Shown piece after piece: positions 37,171 through 48,197 of a stretch of 64,000 nt of DNA. How positions within the stretch are numbered: the stretch's first letter is position 1; every line of letters starts with the position of its first letter. Source of the stretch: Fratercula arctica (taxonomy: Eukaryota; Chordata; Aves; Charadriiformes; Alcidae); the NCBI GenBank assembly GCA_947846985.1, contig CANTUZ010000008.1:7276306-7340305 (forward strand), given 5' to 3'. The translations under genes and the position numbers were made by a program. Under the pieces are notes generated by a model. It was not told the DNA's origin and searched no databases. It was given only the letters and a program-made list of their open reading frames with translations.

Positions 37171-40100
37171 GCACGTTATATTTATTTGGAGAGAAGTTTC
37201 TATGAGTTTCTGCTCTCAGAAAATGTTTCATAAAGCCGTTGGTTTTCATTTTTGTCATGGGGCAGGTAGGGAAGAATGTGCTAATCAAAGAGCCTAGAAC
37301 TACAGCTTCCATAATTGGCAGCTCAGTATTCTCTCGTAGCCTTAATTTATGCGTACTATTAAAAGGTTAAAGTTGGTCACAGGTCTCCTGTGACTGTCAT
37401 CTGTGAAATAATGCTGTTGGAAATGCAGTTTTGGTTCTACCTCATTCCCGCCTGCAAATAAAACTACGCATATTCTGCACATCTTTCCCCCCGAACACTG
37501 ACACCTCCAGCGACATAAACTCCAGCAAGCGATGTGACAGCTGCCAAGGTCAATAAGAGTTATACTGAACTGCTGAGTAAGTGCTGGTCACACAAATCAA
37601 AGCTGGATAAGGGCAGCTTAACATACACAAATCTGCAACTTCTTCAAACTACTTTTTGGACTGAGACATTTTTATCATTTTTTCCTCTTCTGCGAAATGT
37701 TAAATAACGAACTGTGATGAAGTCAAAGGTATTTCATGAAATCCTAGCGTTATGTCCTTTGTGTCAAATTACTGATAGCAAAGTGTGTTGAAAAATACGT
37801 TTAACGTTTTTGAGAAACTTAAAGGCAAATGTAGGAAGGCAATGATATGAATAAGAAAGTAAAAATAACGTAGCAGGAAATTTTAAAAACAAGTTGGGCA
37901 ACGCTTTCTTATTACGACCTTGATTCAGCTATTGAGATTAATTCCTAAATAAGGAATTCTGGGTTGGACATTTTCAGGGGTACTTTAAGCCTTCTGCCTT
38001 TGCTATACCTATCAAAAAGGCTTCAGTATTCTTTCGCAGCTGCATGTTAACTTTTAATTATCAAAACAATAGCATTTCCCAAGATGTTACCAATTGATTG
38101 GTAGGGATAATAAGCTATTTTGGGCAGACCCAAGGGTTAGATTGGATTTTATATCTGAACTCTTAATTGAAAGTCATAGATGCAGGAACTGCTATGTTAG
38201 ATCAGCAAAACTTGTCTTTTTGTTGTGCAGTCATGAAATATGGAGATGCAGAACAATTGCATAGAAAAATCATTCTGAACTTTGAGCCTTGAGTAAGGCC
38301 CTGTGTGCCAAACCGTATCTGTTAGCAAGTGTTCACAGCTGAGTTGAAAAGCCCTGGAAATACAAATTGTTAATGGAAGCGCTGCTGCAACTCTAACCGA
38401 ATTGAACATTCCAGTAATTACAGTGAAGCAAGTGTTAAAAGGGGAACAAGGACAGAAGGTTCTCCATCATCCGTCAGGCACTTGCTTACTCCTAGATTTT
38501 TCTCTGAGAAGGAAAGCTACTGGCAGAAGGGCTCCGCAAGGGCTGCTGTCGTCCTTTATTCTATTTTAAGGTTGCTAATTGATCCTCTGAGGGAAGGTTT
38601 AGTCCTTTTAATGCAGTTTCTCCATTAATAGGGAGTCTGTACAAGAGAGGCTGGAGGCGTGTGGGTGTGGGAGCCGTGCAACCTTTCACGCCAGACTTCT
38701 CCATGATGACTCACAAGGCAGGGAAGTTTGAGAACCTTCCTCACACGGTGAGAAACGGAGCCCCGTTCCCTGCTAATAACATGGGGGCTGTTACAGAAGC
38801 ACGCTGCTCGGTTTGTTTTGCCTGAAAGGAGCCTGGCTGACCTAAATTTTCCAGGTGTGGGTATGATAGCAGGTCAAGGAATAAGGGCAGGGCGAGACAA
38901 AAAGAGCAGACTGTGTTGGAATAGTCATTATCTTGACTGACACATTCATCCATGTTGCAGAAACACAGCTAGTGGTTGCTCTGCATCGCAGTAGGACATT
39001 TTGCTTCCGAGAAGCAAAATAAATATCAGGAGAAGCGTCCCTTGTGAGATATTGCCTTTGCACTAGCATAAAAATAACTTTGCCATTGCTCACTTTCTCT
39101 CGTAACACAGAATAGCGGAAGCACAAGAAGCCATCAGCCCAAAGCAGTCAACTGGTAACACCCGTCACATCACTGCTCTAGAGACTGACAGCCTCCTCTG
39201 ATCTGACTAATGGGTTAATTTTATTGAAGCACTACCAGAGTAAAGAATAGTTTTATCAAGTGTTTCGCCATTTAAAAAGCAAGGCAGTTTGCCAAGCAAA
39301 ACGGCCCATGGTTAAGAAAGAAGTGCAAAGCATAGTATAATTTAGGTCTAAGGCACTATCTAGGAAACATTTCCATTCTTCTTACTCAAGGATACTGTAG
39401 TACGCCTACAAATGCTGCTGTCCTGTGAAATGGAAAGAAGCTTTTTTCCCCCCCTTTCCTCCATGACTCTTTTTTACTTATCTGTTCTTTCTGCTGCCAG
39501 CCAGAAAGCAATGCCTGATTACTTTTAGGTATGTCCAGAGCCCTTTTGGTCAAGTGCCAGGTCTAACCAAAACCCACGGAAAGATTTCTACTCTATTTCC
39601 ATTTGAAGTCAGAGCTTCTTCAATCTCAGTTGAGTGAGGCCTTCAATTTTTAAGCATGCAATCTCCCTTTTGATGAGGATGTCACGTAGGATTTTCTATC
39701 ACGACTTATTACCATATCTGAGTACCTTTTTGCGACTCAGTGCACAGACCGTTAGTGGCAGGAAGAAGATTGAGTACAATAAGCTCTCACTGGGGTCCTA
39801 GGGCATTGCTGTCAGTATTTAACGGAAAAAAGCTGGTTTCAAGTGATAATCTCAGTCATCCAGAGTCGTGTCTTAAGTCTACTCAAGAGTCGCTAGTTTT
39901 ATTTTGGTCATTTGCATACATTTGAAAAATACCTTAGTAACTTCTTGGTACAAGGACCACTCAAAATTAAGAAAAATTCTCCAATCCCTGGAAGTTCTAT
40001 TAATTTTGTTCTTTGGGTTTTGGTTTGTTGGTCTGTTGTTTGTTTGTTGTTTTTTTAACATAAGCTAAACCACCAAAGAATACCTATTTTTGTACTAATT

Positions 40101-40233
40101 ATATGTAAATTTCTGAAAACCCCAATCATTAGATTAATTCTCTTCACTTAGAATACACCCAGTTTTCATTTCAAATGGTGTTTTTATGAAACATATGAAG
40201 CAGACAAATTTTAGTCTGAAGTGAAATATTAAG
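37171..40233. other. Non-coding DNA
   Basis: AT-rich, no recognised gene, RNA or interspersed repeat. A T/G-rich run lies near 40010-40060. Confidence 0.45.
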
Positions 40234-40614
40234 GTGTTCAGATTTTCTGCCATTCTCTTCAAATACCACACACGGTCCAACACCAACATAAGACTCATGT
40301 ACAAGCACAAGGAATATAAGCCCCAGAAACAAATTGCAAAGACTGCTAGAAGACTACAGTGCGTGACCAAATGCAGAAGGTTTCAATGTATGACCTACAG
40401 AGCCCCAGTGGTCGACGGAATAACTGCAGAGGGCTGGATTGTGTTGAATGTTCTTGTTTCTCTTCAAAATGCAGAAAAGGGTTTGTTTCACTCCGTCTCC
40501 AACCATTTTGTAGGTATTCATGCGACTCCCACAGAGGTCTACTGCTACAAAAATTCAGCAGGGAAACAGGAGCCAGTCCTAGGGCACTAGAACAATTAGT
40601 GGGATTAACTCCAA

Positions 40615-40751
40615 TCTCAATCAACAAGTGGCTACAGGCCAAATCCTTTCCCAACCCTAACCCACCACATCACCCGTCAGAAGTTGCTCCAAATGAGCAC
40701 AGACATCCAACAGCTCCACCTTTCTCAATCAATAACTGGTCACAAGCCAAA
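40615..40751 (+). repeat. Short direct duplication, 29-bp copies 108 bp apart
   Basis: Copies at 40615-40643 and 40723-40751 agree at 24 of 29 bases (both begin TCTCAATCAA and end GCCAAA). The intervening sequence is not clearly duplicated. Confidence 0.7.
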
Positions 40752-40752
40752 C

Positions 40753-40768
40753 TGTGATCATGATCACA
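40753..40768. repeat. Perfect 16-bp palindrome
   Basis: TGTGATCATGATCACA equals its own reverse complement. It lies just after the second 29-bp copy. No known site is recognised. Confidence 0.8.
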
Positions 40769-41201
40769 TCAGTTTACGGATACTGCAGCCACACTCCAAT
40801 AGCGAATCCTGTCTCCAGGGTGGAGTGGAGACAGTTCAGCAGTGCCACCAGACTTGGTGCCTGCAGCTGCCTTTCTCGCCTCCCTAAAGAGGGCTCAAAT
40901 GATCAGTCGTTGCAGACTTGGCCCATCTTACCTTCTGCTATTACACCAGCAACTTCCTCAACAAAAGCAAGTGCTGTTTGGCAGGATCGAGCACCCTGCA
41001 TTTCTAGATGAGCTACGAGCATTTTGGCGTCAAAGAGAACATGAGGTATTGAATCGCAACTCTCAAATTCGTTATCAGAAGACTCATTCGGGGCAGAGCT
41101 GGACTTACTGGTCAAAATGCTCAGCGGGCCTAAGCTGGTGTAATTGCACTGACAGCAACGGAATTATACAATTCACAGAAATCAAGAATTCACCTTATTA
41201 A

Positions 41202-43809
41202 GGGATTCATTTTTTTCTAGACACCCCCAATGAGAGCTATCTGTCTTTATTTTTCTTTCACGATCTTTGGCAGGGCATTGTTTGGAAGGAGATTTTACCC
41301 CTGGATTTCCTCTATCTGACAAATCTGAGCAGCAGCGGCAGCTCAGCGTTTCACAGCTTTAAGAATTCAGCTTCTAGACACAGACTGGTAATCATGTGTC
41401 TTTGGACTGGATCTTTTTATACTTTCACCCTGATTTTTTGCAATGGTTTTGATTTTTATCAAAAGTGCAGTAATTTGCCTAGTATAGAGCCAGAAGAGCT
41501 TATTCCTGACCCTTTTCATCTGGATCTCTGGGATTTTGCTGATAAACGACCTTGCAAACAGAGTACACACACTCCTGTGCTTGCGGCATGAGCCAGACAA
41601 GAGTTATTAGCCAGGGGGCTGGGGGCTGCCTGAGGCTATAGGAGCATTTGTGGTTTTTAGGTTTTGGCTGGTATATTCAGGTACACATAATAAAATAGAG
41701 CTTTTATTTTAAAAATCAATAAAGTGACTGATCTTAAGTCAGATAACCGTTTTGTTTTACTTTTACCATCATTGGTTTTTTTATTGCCTCTCTCATTTTG
41801 TTTTTCCCTTGTCTTTTTCCTGCCAGACAATCGGTTGCGACTTCTTTTGAGACTCAGCTTTCTACAATTCCTTCTTTTTCTGAGGTGTCTCCTCCCCTCC
41901 TGTTCCTGTTGCTGGTTTTGCATCTTTCTCACCCAGGTTTTCCTACCGCTTTCTCCATCAGGCTGTTAAAGCTGACTCTAATACAAAAGTAATGGTATGG
42001 TGAAAAATTATGCCATTTAGAGACAAATTGCTAATTTTTTTTCCCCCACTCTGAGCTACATAGACCAATAAAGCAGGAAACCAGATGAGGCAACGAAAGT
42101 CAAGTTACACAGTTAGATCATGTGCTACTAATTATTTATGCCAGGTCTGGACATACCAAGACTATGCCAAAATTAATCTAAGAAGATTCTACTCTTCCAC
42201 CCTGCTCTCAACTGCTCATTCCCATTTCTATCTCATTCTGCCACCTCCCAGTGATGACATCCCCCCCGCCGTGGTGCCACAGTGCAGATCAATAGAATTA
42301 TCCAGGCTAAAACCCACTTCACCCAGATCATTTTATTGCTCCGATTTATGCTGCCACCTCAAACAATTGCAGAGCCAACCACAGCACAGGTGGGAATTCA
42401 CCGACCGAGAGGGGGGGAGGCAGCTGGGTGCTTCTTAAGCTGGTGTAGCTGCTACACATCCAGTCTTGCAAATCTAGTGCAAATAATTGTGTTCTTATTT
42501 GCCTGGCTTCTTTCAGTGTAACTCATTAGTAAAGCATGCTAAATAGCTCAATAGGAAAGGCAGCAGCTTTTCTAGCTTTCTTGATGTTATTTCATATATC
42601 ACCTTCTGACTTCCAAGAAGAAAGAAAAAAGGAAAAAAAAAATCATTCCTGACCTCTTCAATATCTTGCAAAAAATGGTAAGTCTGACTATTTGTTACAC
42701 TCCTATGTTGTTAATACCAATAAAAGTTAAAGATACAAAGATCAGTTCCTACATAAATCTTGGTTCAAGGATGACGGGCAAGCAGCTGGAAAATGTTCCT
42801 TCTTGTCTTTTTCCCCTAATGTAAAACTCTTAGTGGAAAAATGATAAGAATAAATGGCACCTATCCAACTGATTCCATTATAGAAGCTGGTTTGTCTGCG
42901 ACAGATGATTCACTATTTATAGTGTCTTTAGCGCATGCCTCACAGTATACTCTCACAGTCAATCTCAAAGACATGTTATTTAGGCAGGGTAATGTACTCG
43001 TCCTCTCTGAAAGAGAGCAACTTCTGCGAAGAAAAGAACATCTTGGGGGGATAAAATCTTCTACACGTCCAGACATTCAAAACCTACATAGAGCTCAAGT
43101 ACAACAGAACAAGAGCACAAGTATAAAGCCAAGACAACCCTTCTGACTTTTAGGGAGCTCCAAGATGCTCCAAGGTGTAAGAGGAGCACCTAGCAAAGCT
43201 GCCGTTTCCTTCTAGAAACATTTAGACGCTCCCAGCTGGAGCCAAAAACACAACAAAACCTACTCCGATTTCTCCCAGTGCAAAGGGCTTCAGCTGAACT
43301 GCCAGCTCTGACGTACATCAAATAACAAGGTGAGAAAACACAACTCTCATTTCATGACAGGCAGTTATACCGGAGACGCTACCACACGGCGGTCAGATCC
43401 AAGCCAGCTTTAAGGTCCTAGTCTGAGAGAAAGCTCATCTCCATACGGACTGGAAAAATACATATAATTAAGACACTAGTAAGCACAGAGGATGTACTCA
43501 GAGGGATCTTAAGCCCAGCAATATCGAGAAGTAGGTAGCGTAGTTGTAGCTCGGGTAAGTCTACAGCGTTGCAGGGTAAGCTCCAGAAACCCATGGCATT
43601 AGCATAGCCCACGTCTGCAACAGCTGGAAAGCAGCTATAGAACTTATTTCACTGATACATGGGTGGACAACCAGTAGTTTAGTTGCCCAACTCAAAATTG
43701 CCCTTTCCCCAGTAAAACCCAAGAATGGCTGTTTCTTCTTCCCCATCTCAAAGAAACATAAATTGTTAATATTGCAAACATTCACTCTCATAAAACTCTC
43801 TGGCCCCTA
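41202..43809. other. Non-coding DNA
   Basis: No gene is supported. Pyrimidine-rich plus-strand sequence at 41750-41950 gives a lysine/arginine-rich shadow frame on the minus strand. Confidence 0.45.
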
Positions 43810-44460
43810 CAAGAAGTGTTTAGCTTTTCTTTTTATTTTTTTTTTTTTTGGTCCTAAACATTGTTATTATAGCACATAAACTGTAAAAATGTAAACAATG
43901 AAATATTTTTAAAACGGTTTGGATAATAAAAAAAATAAAGTGTTCCATTCTGAAAACAAAAATATCACAATGGGAGTTTTTAACATCAAAGCATTTGTCA
44001 ATAAAATACGCAGAACTATCACAGAACACTGCAGCCCTTTTATTTTTGTTTAACATTTCCAAGTCACTGTCATCAACCACTACAAATAGAGGTTACAACA
44101 CTTTGCTTTCCTTTTTTCTTTTTTTTTTATTTTAAAGCCTTCACACAGTGATACCCCCCCCCCCCTTCAAAATGCCCTTCAAAATACTGAGATAAACCAT
44201 TATAAAGAAGCATCTAAATCACCTTCACAGCCTCATTTTCCAGAAAATACAAAAGCATTTAAAAACGTATTATTCAGAACATTTCAGAATGGGAGGAAAC
44301 CCACTTCATGTTTAATACTCTGTATGAATGATACATTGCAAAACTACATAACTGACGTCTGCTGGTTAAATGTGTTTTTTCTAGCAGCACAGTTATAGAA
44401 ACTTTAAGGAAAAAAAATACAGACTGAAATCTACATTACAGGTGAGAAAAAACCCGCGTT
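43810..44460 (-). other. 3'-UTR-like AT-rich block
   Basis: On the minus strand this block has the look of a vertebrate 3' UTR: T/A-rich, several AATAAA-like words (for example AAAAATAAAAGG near 44040), and long A/T runs at 43833-43851 and 44113-44136. A C12 run lies at 44154-44165. No stop codon of a recognisable protein is seen in front of it, so this remains an impression. Confidence 0.2.
44154..44165 (+). repeat. Poly-C tract of 12 C
   Basis: Simple homopolymer, poly-G on the minus strand. Confidence 0.85.
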
Positions 44461-45860
44461 AGATTGGCACAGCACCTGCGAATCCTGAAAACACTGGGGT
44501 TTAGCAGTTATTATCAAAGGGCAGTTAGAATTCCCCAGGGGACATGGACTTTTTTTTTCCAAGCAATAAGTGCAAAATCTTCTCTTGTTGATTCTTACCG
44601 ATACCTCGGTTCACGGACAACCTCAGTTAATAGATCTGGTGGTCTCAGATGCGTGCTCCTCATCCTGGGTTCGCTTTCATAGATCTCTCTCTGCAATAAG
44701 CTATTTTCTGGGAGTGATTCATTGCAAATACAGCTTCTCACATCATTTCTTCCTACTCCTTCCTCAAGGTAAAGAGGGGTCTTGACAGTATTTTCACTTC
44801 AGTTCCTTTCAAATAATATTAGAGCTACAAGGATGGGGATGGCTGTGCATATGGAAGCTAATGTAATGGGATAACACCTGACTGAGCCGGAGGTCGGGCA
44901 GTAACAGATACTGGGACTTCACTGTCAGTCAGGCAGTGGTTCATTAAACCTTCCTGTCCTATCAAGGGTCCCCAAATAGCAGCTTTCCTCTGACTCCAGA
45001 CATCTGGGCGATTCACTTTTTTTTTTTTTACTCTTACCATGATGTCTGACTCCAAGTCCGTAAAACATGCCAGCAAACTTTTACCAAAAAGGAGGGCGAA
45101 AGTCTTCCATGTTTTCCTCTCATTTCAGCTGGAGGTGGGGATTTGATATTTTGCTCTTCCATGATAATTTCAGAAGTCTGCTCTTTGCCAGAGCATCAGC
45201 ACCAGCCCACTTCTACTGGAGTGCCTCTTAAGCACTGGCCATTAGCCTGTCCCTGCCAAGATCAAATGTTTCCCACCAAGGGGTGGGAGGGACAGCAGGG
45301 TATTTAGACTTGGTGAAAAATAATTCAGTGAAGAAAAACTAAATATTCATGAGAGAAGTGAAAAAAGCAGGGAGTGAAGAAGGCAAATAGCCACAAGGGA
45401 GAAACGAGGATCCCGTGGCAATCAGAACATCCCTGCGTCTCCCAGTGTTGCCTCAAGGGTGGCAGCAGCTGCAGCAATGCTCAAGGCACCAAGACATGAG
45501 TGTCAGACCCTCCTTCCTGCAGTCCCTCCTCAGCATCTGCTCCCCACTGGCAGAGCGGGCACGGTGGGACCCCTCTTCCATCTTCAGATGCTCTTCTGCC
45601 AAAATATTACACTAGGGAATGGTTTGGGGACAGAGAAGATTGTTGAGAATCAAGGATGGGAGCATGGAGGATCAATTTTGAAGAGGACACGAGAACAGGA
45701 TCCAGGTCCTCAAGCTGCAGGGAGGAGTGGAGGAGAAATTATGTGACTTGATGGTTCAGATGAGTATAGAAGGGAAGGGGAAAATGACACACGAGTATGG
45801 GGAAAGGGTGAATTGGTGTAGGAAGAGGACAACAGTAAGGGGAAGAAGTGGGATTCTGCT
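44461..45860. other. Non-coding DNA
   Basis: Moderate GC, short frames only, nothing recognised. A T-run lies near 45018-45030. Confidence 0.45.
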
Positions 45861-46353
45861 CTAACTCATCCCTGGCTGAAGGCTTTCTTCCCAGGAGGTA
45901 TGGTGGAGAGTCCATGGACAGCAATGCTGGCTCTTGGGGTGATGAGCAGGCCAAGCTACACAGAAGGGGCCACAGCTGAAGCTGTGACCCTTAGGTTTTG
46001 GCTTCTGCTGCATGTGAAAGTAAAACTTTATCACACAGGTACCCATGAGGGTGATGGAGATGCCAGCAGCAGTGGCGACAGCAATTGTCTCTAGCGGCTC
46101 TCTCCTTCTGGTGGCCAGGAGGATGCAGGATCCATCAGTCCCACACCCAGGGCAGCAGTTAGCGGGTGAGTCACCTTTGTCCTCCCCACACTGGCCATTG
46201 CTCCCAGAAGAGATGGAGTCTTGGCCTGACCCAGTCAAACCACTGACATTTTCATCAGAATTCAGCAAAGGATCCAGACGCACGGTGTTGCCCTGGAGCG
46301 GGGATCATTTTTTTGTCCTGCCTGTAGCAAGGCAAGACTCCAAGGCTTTTTAA
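45861..46353. other. GC-richer block with open frames on both strands, unidentified
   Basis: The minus strand is open for 140 codons (46283-45861) and the plus strand for 102 (46045-46353). The minus frame has an N-glycosylation-type NVS near residue 12, a cysteine cluster (CCPGCGTDGSC, about 43-53), a basic patch (TRRRE) and then about 22 hydrophobic residues (TIAVATAAGISITLMGTCVI), like a membrane segment. It has no ATG start in this stretch. On the plus strand a strong donor (GCGG|GTGAGT) follows TTAGCGG at about 46175, so a plus-strand transcript is also possible. No family is recognised. Confidence 0.2.
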
Positions 46354-48179
46354 CTAAGCCCAGTTGCTCTGAGTTTTATGACCCTTATATCCTTCATAGC
46401 TTCCCCTGCACACTACCTTTCTCTCTGCACTCTGGACTCTATTTTGTTCAATGATGTGTGAAAATACAGATCGGCGCCATTCACTGCAACAATTAGTCAG
46501 GGTTTTCATTGGTGTCATCAACAGAAGAATCTGGCTATTATCTTCCTATTCCACAAAGTAATAAAATGCAAAACTGAATGAACCAGATAAATCAGCAGTC
46601 AATCATTAATCTAGCATTTGTTTGATGTGAAGATCTTTCATTCATCAAAACGTTTTAATACAAAAAAAAATTTCACAATTCAGAACAAGATTTTTATAAT
46701 TGGCAATGAATCCTCAAGTGAATTTTATAGATCAGTTAATGTCTAGATGAGTTAAGGGTGAAAGGTAAACTTGACATTAAACGCTTAGTTAAGAGTGCCA
46801 GAGGATTCATCATTGCCACTAAAGGGGTACTGAAATTCAACTACGCTACATTTTCTCCTCGTTGGAAAAATAGATTTATAAGAACATTTGCCGTCTTTGC
46901 AGTCTGAGGAAAATGGTGCAAGCTTTAGACATCTAGCACTCAGACCATTAAAACAGGTTAGAGAGTAAAAATCTAAAGATTTAGCTGCATATTTGAGCTG
47001 ATTTACAATTTTATACTTTGTTGACCCCATTCCACAGCACCTCCCTATGCAAGACCTGGGTTTCTTATAGCCTTGATAAAAAAAAACTACCACTAAAAGT
47101 AAAATCATTTTAGTCTTTCAGCAGAACGTTTCAGTTTTCCAAAACAGACAATTGATATTTTGGCTTTAGCTACCTGGCACCGTCCCTTAATCTTAGAGGA
47201 AGATGCCAAGTAAGGCGAACTACACAAAGCGGGAAATAGCAAGTCTTCACAAACCACATCTTGTACAAAGCCAATTCCCTTGACCCCCGTGCGCGCCAGC
47301 AACTAACAGGAGCCGTATCCATTTGCACTCAGAGATCTCTCCTGCTTTCAATTCCAGAGGAAAGTCACTCACAGTGTTATTTCCCACAGTATTATTGCAA
47401 TAACAATAGGCAACATACCCAAGTCACAAGTCAGGCTGTCCTTCACATCACAAGAACTGAAGTTTCAGGGCTTTTTTATTTGCCTTCCAGACTTTGAGAC
47501 TTCAGGTTTCGCTTTTTCAAGTCTGCCCATGCAACTTCCACTGCCAGAATTCATCTCCTAAGCGTTGCCTTCATAGTATCAGTGTCACATTGGAAAAGCT
47601 GATGCAGGAGACTACAATTAGTATGTAAGTCCTACCGATGCAACTAAAAATCATTTAGTTTTAAATTTAAAGGATGAGTAACACAATCGATATTGCCGTA
47701 GACTGGGGAAAAATTCTGAGGTAAGAAAAAAAAACAAAAAAAGAGATGTTAACTGAAAGCAACGGTGATTTTTAGACTGATAGAAAATACAGAATACACT
47801 TAAATGCCTTATGAAGACTAAAGAACGTCGCTGTCAGAGCATTAAGTGGAATATGACACACGACTATGAAATATAGTATATGTAACAGCTAAGAGGTTAT
47901 AAACATTATAAGTCATTTTAGGTATCAGGATGCAAGCCACACCTGTCCAGTGCATATTTAATCATACTTTAGACCTACAAGATTGTGGTCATATGAATAA
48001 TATATTTAGTACAGCGCCAATATCAGAAATTAATAAAAATGTGACATTAAGAAAACTAAATATAACCCCATTATAATATAGAGCAGCATCCATATCTGAT
48101 TCAGAAGCATATGAGAGATGATCTATAGACTACAGAACTGAATAGTCACTATTTGAACTTCACATTGAGAACTGTGTGT
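46354..48179. other. Non-coding DNA
   Basis: AT-rich. A minus-strand frame at 46785-47108 (107 codons, hydrophobic start, cysteine-rich) shows no family signature. Nothing else recognised. Confidence 0.4.
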
Positions 48180-48197
48180 ATATACATATATGTATAT
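48180..48197. repeat. Perfect 18-bp AT palindrome
   Basis: ATATACATATATGTATAT equals its own reverse complement. It is an alternating purine/pyrimidine AT stretch likely to unwind or form a cruciform. Confidence 0.8.

Larger units (their letters stand above)
40234..41201 (+). other. Cluster of overlapping open frames, unidentified
   Basis: Plus-strand frames at 40234-40590, 40359-40757, 40754-41011 and 40842-41201 follow one another in different frames. No single frame spans the region. The 40359-40757 frame contains a duplicated motif, SINKWLQAK and SINNWSQAK, 36 codons apart. The last frame ends FWRQREHEVLNRNSQIR...FTEIKNSPY. A minus-strand frame (41115-40903) is also open. No known family is recognised. 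It may be a decayed gene or retroelement with frameshifts, or chance. Confidence 0.2.

Noticed and set aside
46785..47108. 107-codon minus frame with a hydrophobic start and many cysteines, like a small secreted protein
   Set aside because: The cysteine spacing fits no family I know, and the region is AT-rich with no exon signals.
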